Part shown: positions 53,040 through 63,850 of the stretch, piece after piece
Position numbering within the stretch: the stretch's first letter is position 1
Layout of the letters: the number at the start of each line of letters is the position of its first letter
Assembly (NCBI GenBank): GCA_037127315.1
Contig: JBBBDQ010000445.1
Location: forward strand, 1,311,001 to 1,375,000
Length of the DNA stretch: 64,000 nucleotides
Direction of reading: 5' to 3'
Origin: Ascarosepion bandense
Lineage: Eukaryota > Mollusca > Cephalopoda > Sepiida > Sepiidae
The notes under the pieces: generated by a model
The model's input: only the letters and a program-made list of their open reading frames with translations
The model's database searches: none
What the model was told of the DNA's origin: nothing
Program-made: the position numbers and the translations under genes

Positions 53040-54995
53040 TTAAAGAAGCTAAGCTGCTGTTTGCAGCCAGAATGAAGCAGTGCATAGCATCCCGTAAGTT
53101 CGGTTCCAAAGACTACTGGAGGATCTGTAAAAGTGTACTAAACCCTCAATTCCCCCTCTAATCAACGAATTTGAGGTCTTTACCTCTACAACAGACAAGG
53201 CTGAGTGCTTCACTTCCAGATTCTCCATCAACTCGACTCTGGACTCATCTGGAAGTATCTTTACCTGACTTCCCACCCCGAACTGTGGCTCAACTGAATA
53301 ACATCCACATTACCCCCTCGGTGGTCTCTAACATAATTTCAAAGCTTGACCACCATAAAGTGAGCGGCGACGACGATATCCCAATCATTATCCTGAAGAA
53401 ATGTCCCCCTGAACTCTCCTCTGTTCTCTCCAAACTCTATAACTGCTGCCTCTCTGCTTCTTACTTTCCTGCCTGCTGGAAGTGCTTCTCCATGGTTCCA
53501 AATATCAAAACACTGCTGAACCTTCTGACCCCTCTAATTATTTCCCTAACAGCCTCCTACCATTTTTTGGTAAAGTGTTCAAAGCCATCATCAATGCCGA
53601 GGTGGTTCAACATCTCACAGCCCAGAGACTATTCTCTGACAAACAGTATGGTTTCCGCTTCACCAGGTCTAATGCTGATATGCTCACGACCATCACTGAG
53701 TATATACACCAAACTCTCAACGAGAATGGCGAAGCCCGAACTGTTGCCCTAGATATCTCCAAAATGTTTGACAGAGTCTGGCATTCTGGCCTTCTATGCA
53801 AGCTGCGCGGTTATGGTATGAATAGACAATCATTTGACCATATCCAGTCATTCCTTTCAAATCACACAATGAAGGTAGTACTGAACGGACATGCCTCCCA
53901 ATATTATCAAACAAACGCAGATGTCTCTCAAGGCTCTATTCTAGGTCCTGTGCCCTTTTCTTTTCTACATTAATGATCTCCCAGATGTAATAAGATCCCA
54001 AGTAGGCATATACGCTGACGACGCTATGGTTTACACTCACATCGATCAAAAATCTGCCGAGGCTGACAAAGCAAATGTTGCTGAGCTTGAAAAGGACCTC
54101 CAATTTGTGGCGAACAGAGGTAAGAAATGGCTCATGAATTTTAATGCTTCGAAAATGAAGCTGCTATCTATTAACCATCACAGACAATCGCTCCTACCCC
54201 TATTAGCAGAGATCAGTCTAGTCTCCCTGAAAGCAAAACACTGTGCCTCCTCAACTTAACTCTCACAACAGATCTAAAGTGGAATGACAATATATAGAAT
54301 CCATAGCTAAATCTGCTTCTAAGAAAGTTGTTTCTCTGTATAAGGCTTGAACCAATCCTGCACATATGTAAATGTACCATCCGCTCGTGCATTGAATACT
54401 GCTGCCATATCTGGTCGGGTGCTCCTGCTATCTACCTGGGTGTCCTTGACAAAATCCAACAGAGAATCTGTAATATGATTGATCCCAACTTGGCAGCTCA
54501 GATACAGTCACTTTCTCACTGGTGCAATATGGCTTCCCTGTGTCTCTTCTACAAATACTTTCATGGCTTCTGCTCTGATGAACTTAGCTCACTGGTGCCC
54601 CCTATATATGAATTTACTCGAGCCACAAGATTAGCAACTAGGTCCAATCCTTTTACTGTGAAACCAATAATTTGTAAACGCAAATTCTACTCCAGCAGCT
54701 TCTTTTCTCGCACTTCCTGCCTGTGGAATTTCCTTCCATTCAACAGCTACAATCTCCAAGAATTTAAATGTAAAGTCAATAGTCATCTATCTGATTGACC
54801 TGCATCCCTTCTCTCATGCTCCTTTTTCTGTCCACTCCACTCTCATCAGTATTTTCATCATTCTTTTACTCACTTCCTGACACCCCCTATAACTTGTCAC
54901 TCTTTCTCATAACTTTCTTCCTATGTAACCCCGTGCAAAACAGAGGCAGTAAAATGTCTTGCTTGGGGCGATATGATTATTAAAAAAAAAAAACG
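53040..54995 (+). mobile_element. LINE-B, longest copy (5' truncated)
   Basis: Contains the RT and C-terminal coding region followed by a full 3' untranslated region with 'cttcctgacaccccctataa' and the terminal signature CTTGCTTGGGGCGATATGAT plus A-tail. The N-terminal endonuclease and any ORF1 are absent. An antisense SINE begins 35 bp downstream. Confidence 0.9.
53060..54798 (+). pseudogene. LINE-B reverse transcriptase, frameshifted
   Basis: Reading through at least three frameshifts gives: SKDYWRICKSVLN; SLPDFPPRTVAQLNN; IISKLDHHKVSGDDDIP; then in a new frame SDKQYGFRFTRSNADMLTTI and the motif A region VALDISKMFDRVWHSGL. SQGSILGPVPF (motif B) follows; after another frameshift INDLPDVIRSQ and the catalytic IYADDA (motif C, about 54010-54030). 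The last frame (54328-54798) covers SCIEYCCHIWSGAPAIYLGV to the C-terminal EFKCKVNSHLSD. The YADD box is intact but the ORF cannot give a full protein. It is most like Jockey/CR1-group LINE polymerases. Confidence 0.9.
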
Positions 54996-55029
54996 ACATC
55001 TATTGAAACTAAATGTTGGATCTCGTTTG

Positions 55030-55346
55030 AACATGTATTATGGAAATAGTCAGTTAAGTACCATATGTGATACATGCTTTGGGCAATCATGTCTTGCAAG
55101 AGACATGACTAACTGGTTAGAAGATTATCCTGCAGTATGTTGCCATTGCTTTCTGTGGTAGACTGGTTGCCAGCCAAGGCTATAGAACCTAATATGTCCT
55201 ATTATTTAATCCATAACTGGAGGGAAGAGATGGATTAATACCTTTTCCAGGGGTATTTGTGCATAAGTGAATGCAAGAAATTCAATTAGAATTTGAACTC
55301 ATCACCCTGATTTGTTGTTCTGAGTTGATGTCCACTGTACCACAAT
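55030..55346 (-). mobile_element. tRNA-derived SINE, full length
   Basis: Antisense copy from the 3' ACTG end and hairpin ('atcatgtcttgcaagagaca') through the body to the head ('ccactgtaccacaatgcac'). Confidence 0.85.
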
Positions 55347-55639
55347 GCACATCCATGAAAACAGTAGCAAGGTAATTCACTCTGCAAGATATTTGAAAAT
55401 TGCATGCTGAGTTGTTTGTATTGGAGCTTTCAGAACAAATACCAAATATTTTAGTGTGTTTATGTGTCAATTTGGGGATAGTGCAGACGATTCAGATGAG
55501 TCTAATGGAGATTATGAAGATACAGCAGCTCAGAAAGCTCACTCTGATTGCTCTGATAAGTAAAAAAACTCCCAAATTTATTAGTGTGGATCTCAGACAG
55601 GGGTTCAAATGGGATTTGACATTAACAGTTTAAATAAAT

Positions 55640-56398
55640 AGGATTTAAAAGTCTGTTTCATAAATGAGATTCAAGAGTCTCAGTTCTAAGAAATGGCATT
55701 CAAGTGCCTCGGTTCTAAGAAATGGGATTCAAGTGCCTCGGTTCTAAGAAGCGGGATTCAAGTGCCTCGGTTCTAAGAAGCGGGATTCACGTGCCTCGGT
55801 TCTAAGAAGCGGGATTCACGTGCCTCGGTTCTAAGAAGCGTGATTCACGTGCCTCGGTTCTAAGAAGCGGGAATCGAGAGTCTCGGTTCTAAGAAGCGGG
55901 AATCGAGAGTCTCGGTTCTAAGAAGCGGGAATCGAGAGTCTCGGTTCTAAGAAGCGGGAATCGAGAGTCTCGGTTCTAAGAAGCGGGAATCGAGAGTCTC
56001 GGTTCTAAGAAGCGGGAATCGAGAGTCTCGGTTCTAAGAAGCGGGAATCGAGAGTCTCGGTTCTAAGAAGCGGGAATCGAGAGTCTCGGTTCTAAGAAGC
56101 GGGACTCGAGAGTCTCGGTTCTAAGAAGCGGGACTCGAGAGTCTCGGTTCTAAGAAGCGGGACTCGAGAGTCTCGGTTCTAAGAAGCGGGACTCGAGAGT
56201 CTCGGTTCTAAGAAGCGGGACTCGAGAGTCTCGGTTCTAAGAAGCGGGACTCGAGAGTCTCGGTTCTAAGAAGCGGGACTCGAGAGTCTCGGTTCTAAGA
56301 AGCGGGAATCGAGAGTCTCGGTTCTAAGAAGCGGGAATCGAGAGTCTCGGTTCTAAGAAGCGGGAATCGAGAGTCCCGGTTCTAAGAAGTGGGAATCA
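55640..56398. repeat. 29-bp minisatellite, about 25 units in variant blocks
   Basis: The unit is 'ggttctaagaagcggg' plus a 13-base variable part. The order is about three units with attcaagtgcctc, three with attcacgtgcctc, eight with aatcgagagtctc, seven with actcgagagtctc, then three again with aatcgagagtctc. The 'actc' units can fold CGGGACT/AGTCTCG (7 bp with one G-U) around CGAG; the 'aatc' units carry one mismatch in that stem. The edges are degenerate. Confidence 0.95.
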
Positions 56399-56523
56399 GG
56401 TCCAATTTTATTATTTGAGATTTGACAATCTCAAATTTAAGCTGATTATCAAAAATATAAAAACTTTGCTAAAGAAAAAAAAAGAAATGAATACTAAACT
56501 CTTACGTGATATCTGCCCTTTTG

Positions 56524-56800
56524 CAAAGCAATGAATGCTGGACAATCTCCTCAAAGATGAAGAAACTTGAATCAACAGAAATGTTCTTCTGCAGAAGGAT
56601 GCTGAGGATACCATGGACTGATGTTGGGAGCAAGAACAAAGTTTTAGAGATAATAGAAATAAAAAAGAAACTTATACTTAACATCAGAAAGAGATCATTG
56701 AAATTTCCAGAATATTTAATAAAGAAAGAGGGCTTGGAAAACCTGATACTCACAGGTCAGATTGAAGACAAGAGGGATAGATTATTTACTAAGCACTGCT
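56524..56800 (+). pseudogene. RTE-A C-terminal fragment, sense
   Basis: The frame at 56506-56814 includes SNECWTISSKMKKLESTEMF, CRRMLRIPWTD and KEGLENLILTGQIED, the same conserved tail as the 11143 copy. It is open over about 100 codons but lacks the catalytic RT. A second small sense piece (57090-57190, 'gccaacatcctgaagagaca') is the element's 3' end. Confidence 0.85.
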
Positions 56801-56819
56801 TAGATGTGGCATGAGAACA

Positions 56820-56905
56820 AAAGTGTGGGGGTACCCAGTGCGGATCGAACTCACTACTCAGTTGTAATAGGTTCTAGTGAGACAAGCTTGCTGACCATTA
56901 CACCG
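56820..56905 (-). pseudogene. tRNA-like sequence
   Basis: The minus strand has an A-box-like GTGTAATGGTCAGCA and a B-box-like GAGTTCGATCC at tRNA spacing. The stems are imperfect, so it is more likely a tRNA pseudogene or the head of a second SINE family than a working tRNA. Confidence 0.4.
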
Positions 56906-57279
56906 CGTAGGACAAGAGGGATATGGTCGTGGGGACTTGGGAAATTTTTGGCCCTTGCCCATGCACACACATTAAGACTAGCTATATTAAACCATGACCT
57001 TCTGTCAAACCTTGCTCTAGTAGAAGACCTAAGTAAATATTATACTTAATGAGCTTCAGTAAACAAATGATAAATCAATTTTTAGGAGAGATAACAAAAA
57101 AAAAAAAAATTTATTAAGAGCTACAAAGAACAAGAAATTGGGGAGGAGCTATGATCGCCAACATCCTGAAGAGACAAGGTACATAAAAAATTTATATTGC
57201 TCCACCCGTGCATCTTGACAGTTTAAAGAAAATCAAACTAATGCTGACTTATAAACAAGTCAATGCGAAGAACATGCAT

Positions 57280-57545
57280 CCTGTTTAGGATGCGGTTTCC
57301 GGTTTTCTCTTTTCCAATCTTTTCACTCTTTTATTTTTTTATTTTTTCCAATTTGAGTAGATAGACTAAACTATTGCCCAGTTCACACTCCACCCACATC
57401 TATTGAACAGGTGAAGAGGCTCATCCCTTCTTCCCTGTTTAGAATGTGGTTTCCGGCTTTCTCTTTTCCATTTTTTTTACCCTTACGTAGCCCCCTGCGC
57501 ATCAGTGGCATTATCGCCTTGCTCGGGGTGATATGATTAAAAAAA
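57280..57545 (+). mobile_element. LINE-B 3' untranslated region, tandem pieces
   Basis: 'tgtttaggatgcggtttccg' at 57281 and 'tgtttagaatgtggtttccg' at 57437 mark two copies; only the second reaches the terminal signature GCCTTGCTCGGGGTGATATG and A-run. Confidence 0.75.
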
Positions 57546-57894
57546 ATAAAAAATAAAAAAATAAAAGTAAACGTTTCCCAAATGTTGACTGATGAGTGTT
57601 TCAATTATCTCCTGCGTATTTTCTATGTCAATGGACGATGGGAACAATGGAAGAGAAATATGCAAATTTGCATTTTTCATGTTATAAAATTAGACAACCA
57701 AAAATAGAAATAAATATAAATAATAATAAAACTTTTTTTTTTCTGTTCAAAATTTTTATATTGTGATGTGGAAAGGAGGTCAGCTAAGCTATTTCCACAA
57801 TCTGTGTATTAAGTATTTTGAAAAACCACATGTGGTGTTTAGACTGCATCTTGGCCAACTGTGCTTCTTTTATTTGTCTATACTTTTGAGATGA

Positions 57895-58022
57895 GGTAGT
57901 ATTTACATTGTTCAAACTGTTGTCTCCATATTTATTGGCATATTCAAATTCATGATGTTTCGGCTGTTGAACACTCTTGTCCTCTTCAGGTGATTAGAAT
58001 TTCAAACTGAACCCTTTATTTC
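57895..58022 (-). mobile_element. Family H repeat with hammerhead-like core
   Basis: Minus strand: AAUCACCUGAAGAGGAC, loop, CAACAGCCGAAACAUC, AUGAAU. Core CUGAAGA and GAAAC with cleavage base C are intact; the two sides of stem II no longer match well. Confidence 0.6.
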
Positions 58023-58027
58023 GATTG

Positions 58028-58840
58028 ATCAGTCAGTTGAGTGCCTTCCAAGATACACACTTGGGTGATCATGTTGTGAAAGAGACACGACTGAATGGGC
58101 AGAAGAACAGTCAGTTAAGAGCCATATGTTATACAAACTCTGGGCGATCATGTCTCAAAAGAGACATGACTGACTGGGCAGAAGATTATCCCACAGTAGG
58201 TTGCCATTACTTTCTGCAGTAGACTGGTTGCCAGCCAAGGCTATAGAACCCAATCTGTCCTATTATTTGACTCATAGCTAGAGAAGGAAGAGATGTATTA
58301 GATTATTAAGTAGTAATTAGTGGGGGATCAGTTTTACATTGTTATGAAGTAATAAACGGATCCCCCATTTTATGCCCAGTAGAAGCCTTAATCATGTTTT
58401 CAACTATTATATTTCTGCAGTAGACTGGTTGCCAACCAAGGCTATAGAACCCAATCTGTCCTATTATTTAACCCATAACTGGAGGAAGAGACAGATTAAT
58501 ACCTTTCCTAAGGGTATTTGTATGTAAGTGGATGCAAGAAATTCTACTGAAATTCGAACTCGGCACCCTGATTTGTCGTTCCAAGTTGATACCTGCGTTG
58601 TGGTGCAGTAGATATAGAAGAACAATAGGTTGCCATTACTTTCCATTGTAGACTGATTGCCAAACAAAATTATAGAACCCAATTTCTCCTGCTATAGCAG
58701 GAGGGAGAAGTGGCAGAATAATATTTTTCTTCAAGAGTATTTGCATGTAAATGAATGCACTGAATTCAACAGGAATTCAAACTCAGCTCCCCAATTTCTT
58801 GTTCCAGTCAATATCCACTGCACCAAAACACATATTTTGA
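58028..58840 (-). mobile_element. Cluster of three tRNA-derived SINE copies
   Basis: Antisense copies: 58028-58265 (with a duplicated 3' end at about 58028-58108), 58390-58590 and 58610-58838. A family P palindrome (58310-58372) and 'tgcccagtagaagccttaat' lie between the first two, the same composite order as 23100-23740. Confidence 0.75.
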
Positions 58841-58844
58841 TCAC

Positions 58845-59075
58845 TGGGGTATATTGTTCTTGTTCCATGATTCATGCCACTTCCAAGGAGATATCTAAGA
58901 CATCTGGAAGTAGTATGGCTCAACATCAACATACCCCAGTGATGGAAACAAAAGGGTTTGGTTTGAAATTCCATTCACCTGAAGAAGGCTGGAACGTACA
59001 ACAGCCAAAACATTGTGAATATGAATATGGCAATAAAGATGAGAACAACAGTCCGAACAATGTAAATAATGTGTT
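58845..59075 (+). mobile_element. Family H repeat, best hammerhead-like stems
   Basis: 58846-58890 is an antisense 5' piece and the plus copy follows. Stem I AUUCAC/GUGAAU (58973-58978 with 59015-59020) is a perfect 6 bp; core CUGAAGA is at 58979-58985. Stem II GGCUG/CAGCC (58987-58991 with 59002-59006) is a perfect 5 bp after one bulged A. The GAAA block reads AAAA in this copy (G12 changed), followed by the minimal stem III ACAU and cleavage base U at 59014. Confidence 0.65.
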
Positions 59076-59089
59076 TCTTTTATGCTCCA

Positions 59090-59425
59090 CATCCTTTCAT
59101 GACATAGGTGTCCATGGCTCTCTCCAACTACCTGTCTTTTGTTGCCCGATAAAAAAGGTTTGCCCTTTACCATCTCTTTTAATCTCTGTTCTGCCATCCA
59201 GTCACACAAACAGCATGTGAACTACTTTAAACACAGTTTTTCCTGGTTTCTCTTGACTTCAATATATCTCCATATAGAAGGTTAGATATTACATAGCAGT
59301 TTCAGCATTCTTTTCTTTGCTTCTAAAGATATTAATCAATAGAGCCATATTCCTGTCATTTCAAGTCTCTTCTCCATCTGTGAGAAAATTGTTTAACATT
59401 CACTGCCATATAGAAGATTAGTTTA
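59090..59425 (-). mobile_element. RTE-A antisense copy, degenerate
   Basis: 'tctctgttctgccatccagt', 'tcaagtctcttctccatctg' and 'attgtttaacattcactgcc' follow RTE-A antisense order. Confidence 0.65.
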
Positions 59426-59429
59426 GACA

Positions 59430-59560
59430 TTTAAAATATTTAAATTGTTAGGACTATTGTCCTCATCTTTGTTACCATGTTCACAATGTTTCAACCATTG
59501 TACACTCCTGTTTTCTTCAGGTGTTTGGAATTTCAAACTGAACACCTTATTTTGTCAGCA
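59430..59560 (-). mobile_element. Family H repeat
   Basis: Minus strand: CACCUGAAGAAAACAGGAGU, then GGUUGAAACAUUGUG and the family tail. Core blocks intact, stem II poor. It opposes the plus copy at 58845. Confidence 0.6.
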
Positions 59561-59640
59561 CCTTATTTTGTCATGCATGAAACTCAAGAGTTGTGCTACT
59601 GGTGATTAGAAAATATGTATATTAATATAAATTTTAGTTC
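59561..59640 (+). ncRNA. Truncated hammerhead-like 3' half beside (TA)n
   Basis: GCAUGAAACUC-AA-GAGUUGUGC keeps the GAAA block and stem III ACUC/GAGU seen in the PLE-linked motifs; the CUGAUGA half is missing. Confidence 0.3.
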
Positions 59641-59690
59641 TGTTATTGTACATTGATCACTATTTTATTAGAACTACTACTCAATGGACA

Positions 59691-59694
<4 letters not shown>

Positions 59695-59739
<45 letters not shown>
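59695..59739. repeat. (TA)n microsatellite
   Basis: TA tract followed by (TG)n and two more TA tracts (59789-59812 and 59925-59951). Confidence 0.95.
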
Positions 59740-59741
<2 letters not shown>

Positions 59742-59919
59742 CAATGTGTGTGTGTGTGTGTGTGCTGCTCTACATTGATGTAGGACAATATATATATATA
59801 TATATATATATGTAATAGTTCTGTTCATACTAGATTGAGCACTGTTTTATTAACACTTGAATAATAATAATTAAAAATATACATTAGTGCACCCTCATAA
59901 GTATATTTATTAATTCATG

Positions 59920-59951
<32 letters not shown>

Positions 59952-60868
59952 ATCATTTTTTTAATTTACTTCCTGCTATCATTATCCGATCTTTCTAATA
60001 TCTATTTATTTATTATAAAAAATTTTATATACCCATTTACATTTTTTATTTTAATATCTCATCAATTATTACTTTACTTAGGTGAATTATTGTGTATATG
60101 CATGTTAATTAATATAAAGTTTTTATTTTTTTATCCATATTCTAAGGTGAACATTTTGCAATGTCTACATATGACATTTATTTCATTACGTTTATTTAAT
60201 AGATTTTTATTCTTAAGTGATTTAATCATAAAAAATAAAAATGTTATTTATAAATTAAAGGTTTCAAAAAAATTAGAATTAAATACATACTGATAAGAAG
60301 AGTAAATTTACACAAAAGCCCCTTAAAGTTTTAATAAAAATATAAAAAGTTTCCTTTCTTCATCTCTTTCCTGTTTTTTATGAGAAGAGATCAAGATACG
60401 GAGAAAGCAGAATGGATACATCAAAGGCAATAAGATATAGTGAGAAGCAAGAAAAATAGAAAAGAAAAAGAAAATTAGGTTAAAAATAGGTTGACACTTT
60501 GACTGTTAGGGCTGAAAAACAAATAAAAAAAGAAAAAAAATATGTATTCCCTAAAAATATAAACTAATGGCCAAATTTCAAAGTGAATCTTTATTCTGAT
60601 TAGTTAAAAGGAACACACTCATAAATTTTATATCTTCCCACATACATAAATAACAAACCAATTGGTTTTTTTTTTTTGGATTTAAATGTAAATCATTTTC
60701 ATATCCAACATTGCCTGATGACAAGATTCTGTGTTGCTATGTACTTTTAATTCATAATTATATGATCATATTATGCTCTACAATATTTATTGTATTGAGC
60801 ATTGTTTATAAAAAAAAATAAATGTCAGGGAACTCAAAATCATAAAACCTTGCATCCACTTTAACTGG
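59952..60868. other. Very AT-rich DNA, no recognised gene
   Basis: No family recognised. A (TA)n tract closes it at 60870-60890. Confidence 0.45.
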
Positions 60869-60892
60869 GGATATATATATATATATATATGG

Positions 60893-61125
60893 AAAGTAAA
60901 AGACGAAAATAAAATACCTATGGTCAAATGGAAAATCCTCAAAAAAGCAAGAACAGCAAAATCTATAAAAGAACCATGCTTTCTTTGCCTTCAAGAAAAA
61001 ATAGAGATCCTTAAATATATAAATAGTAAAAAGCTCTTAAATCAGAGACACGAAACCACAGTAAACTGCAAGCACATTAGGGACCTAACCCTACAATCAT
61101 GCTATGAAATACTAAGAGTTTGATT
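60893..61125 (+). pseudogene. Penelope-like element fragment PLE-3 (endonuclease C-terminus)
   Basis: The frame reads WKVKDENKIPMVKWKILKKA, then CFLCLQEKIEILKYINSKKL and NQRHE. This corresponds to the end of the GIY-YIG domain and the CxxC(L)xEK motif of Penelope-like elements; compare KCNLCLSEKLVIL in PLE-2. Everything upstream is lost at a (TA)n tract. Confidence 0.65.
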
Positions 61126-61610
61126 AGATATTCTTATTATAAAAGATTAAAAATGCTATAGAAAAAATCGATCCAATAAATCCTTAAAGGAAGGTCTAAT
61201 ACCCACAAAAACATCTAAATATATAAAACGTAAAATTAAAGAAATAATCAGGCTCCCAAACTATCACTAAAGCCGACACCAGTAACCTTACTTAGCGCAA
61301 TAACCTTACTTAAATACAAAAATATTCCGTACTGGAAAAATCAAAATTAAACAAATGGCTCCCAAACTCGAAAAAGAATCCAAATTCATATATTCAAAAT
61401 TAAGATTAAATATACTACTTCAGAATAATTATATCATACACAAAAATAAACTGTAAGCACATGTAAGATCTAACCCTACAATCACACTAAAAAATACTGG
61501 AAATTTGAATAGATATTTTTATTATAAAAGATTAAAAATGCTATAGAAAAAATCGATCTAATAAATCCTTAAAGTAAGATCTAATACCCGAAAAAATATC
61601 TAAATAAATA
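61062..61610. repeat. Duplicated PLE-3 3' region, 385 bp apart
   Basis: 61062-61225 and 61447-61610 match over 'taaactgcaagcacat'/'taaactgtaagcacat' and 'ataaaagattaaaaatgcta'. Partial tandem copies of this kind are characteristic of Penelope-like elements (pseudo-LTRs). Confidence 0.65.
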
Positions 61611-61625
61611 AGATATATAAAAAAT

Positions 61626-62300
61626 TAAAAGAAATAAATAGGCTTCCAAACGATAATTTATAGAGAAAAGAATATAAAAAAATTAAAAGAAAAACCGATC
61701 CAAATAAACTTAAAATTAAGATTAAACATACAACTTTATATAAAAAAAACTGATAAAATGCTAATTTGCATTTACTTTCTAAAAAAATACAAGTTTAGAG
61801 TTCTTGAAATAACTTTGCCTAAATACAATAATACTCCAAACTTGAATATAAAATAAAAAAAATATATTAAAAAAACCCTATAAAATAGAAAAATATTCCA
61901 TACTGAAAAAATCAAAATTGGAAAGGAAAAACACCCCACCCCTATCACATCTATCTAAGAAACCCCAAAGTGAAAACCTAGCCATAGGATCAAAGTAAAT
62001 ACATGAATTAGGTCCACTAACAACAGATATAAATCAATTAAATGATAGCCAACCATAAAACTGACCACTCCACACGTCGCCCTCTTATAAATTCTAACCA
62101 AAAGATATACCCGACCAAAATGTACATTCCAACAGATAATACCATTAATTAACAATTTCACACTTACACACCAGGTTCTCCAAAAGTCTAACGGTCAAAA
62201 CAAAATGAACGACACATTCACTTAATTGTCAATAACCCCAACCCAACCCCCCGACAACAACAAACCAAATATAAACAGAGAATGATTCCAAACTCTTACT
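61626..62300. other. A-rich continuation of the PLE-3 3' region
   Basis: A-rich sequence with repeated 'aaaaattaaaagaaa' motifs, then unique-looking sequence. No gene. It links the PLE-3 coding end to the hammerhead-like motif at 62306. Confidence 0.35.
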
Positions 62301-62305
62301 CTTTA

Positions 62306-62364
62306 CTTCTCCCGATGATGTGTTTGAGTCCAAACACTGAAACAACCATATGATTGTAGAGAAG
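62306..62364 (+). ncRNA. Hammerhead-like motif downstream of PLE-3
   Basis: Stem I CUUCUC/GAGAAG (62306-62311 with 62359-62364); core CCGAUGA (62312-62318; U4 is C). Stem II GUGUUU/AAACAC (62320-62325 with 62332-62337) sits inside a U-U pair, with loop GAGUCC. GAAA is 62339-62342. Stem III CAA/UUG plus the A-U pair is 62342-62357. Cleavage would follow A62358. Three good stems remain, but the single core change should weaken activity. Confidence 0.55.
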
Positions 62365-62400
62365 AGGACATATATAGAAAAAATTATGTACATGTTCTAA

Positions 62401-62401
<1 letters not shown>

Positions 62402-62439
<38 letters not shown>
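62402..62439. repeat. (TA)n microsatellite
   Basis: TA tract just beyond the PLE-3 hammerhead-like motif; another at 62589-62610. Confidence 0.95.
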
Positions 62440-62442
<3 letters not shown>

Positions 62443-63377
62443 ATTATAGTTACATGAATTAATAAATGTGTGTTAAATTATGAAGTAGTCTGTCATACTT
62501 GGTGTTGGCATCAGTGTCTACCCTTCTTATATTTACACATGCTCTATCCTGGATATTTTACCCTGTAAATACAACATATCTTAAAGAATATATATATATA
62601 TATATATATACTTTAAGATATCTGCAACAACTTTCTTGTCTACATTCATAATATAAAAAAATAATGATTAATAACACAACTATCCTTCACTAAGAAAACA
62701 ACAAAAGCAAAATACAGATTCTCGAGGCAATATTCATTAAAAAACTTAAGCCGTCAATTAATAGAATCAGCTATGAATACTGTAGTAATGTTCAAAAATC
62801 TTTGTACAAAGATGAGTTTCTTCATGCTTTTTCATGCATGACCATGACATTGCAAATAAAAAAAAATTTCATTTTGAATAATTTTCGCATTCTAATAACC
62901 GCTATTTGTCAACTGCTAGAAGAAAATTTACAGTAATTTTTTGTAATACAGCTTTGCAGTTAGTTTTGTTACCCCAACTCACAATCCTGAAGATGATCTC
63001 AGGAGATTGAAAGTACTTGGGAACATCAAGAAATTAATAATAACATCTGTCAAAATTACAGCTTCTTTCTGACATCTTTCAATTATAATACGCGAAAGAT
63101 TATCCATGAGTATGAACGGATTTTATTAAAAATAAGCAGACACAATGCTTGCAATTTATTTAATCTGACATGTCTAAAAAAATAAAAAGCTGTCTAAATA
63201 CACAAATATATATATATATATATAATATGCACAATTTATTCTAACTGATGTTTTCATTTATATTTTTGTCTCCCCCACATGTATGTAATTCCATCAATAA
63301 GATTATTAGTCTCATTTAATAGAGTTTTTAAAAAAAAAAAATGCATTGCATAACTCTTTGCATTTTGTCATTTATTT

Positions 63378-63379
<2 letters not shown>
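62440..63379. other. AT-rich DNA, no recognised gene
   Basis: Unique-looking sequence with short TA tracts at 62589-62610 and 63208-63223. Confidence 0.45.

Positions 63380-63421
<42 letters not shown>
63380..63421. repeat. (TA)n microsatellite
   Basis: TA tract bordering TA-element copy 6. Confidence 0.95.
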
Positions 63422-63422
<1 letters not shown>

Positions 63423-63805
63423 TAGCAGTATAGCCTGGCGTTGCTCAGATGTAATGAAAGCTTTAAAACTAATCCAAGGTCCTGGAGCTCAGACTCTTTG
63501 AACGTTGGCACGAAAGACTAAAAAGCAATAGTTGTTTCCAGTTAAAGTGAAACCATAGACTCAAAGAAAAATGAATGGATGTAAGTCAAATTTTGATTTC
63601 CTGGTATCAATATCAAATAAGTTTTTCCGTCGTAAACTGAATTTTGAAGGCTAAATAAATCCTCTGAGTAAATGGTATCATGGCTGAGACTAAGCACTAC
63701 AATTATACCTACTTAGAGCCAAACCCGAAGCAAAAACTAAAATAAAAGGGCTGAAAAAAATACAGGCATACAGGCAGATAAACAGACACATGCACAAACA
63801 TCATG

Positions 63806-63850
<45 letters not shown>

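Noticed and set aside
55640..56398. CRISPR array
   Set aside because: Units are directly contiguous with no unique spacers, and the DNA is eukaryotic.
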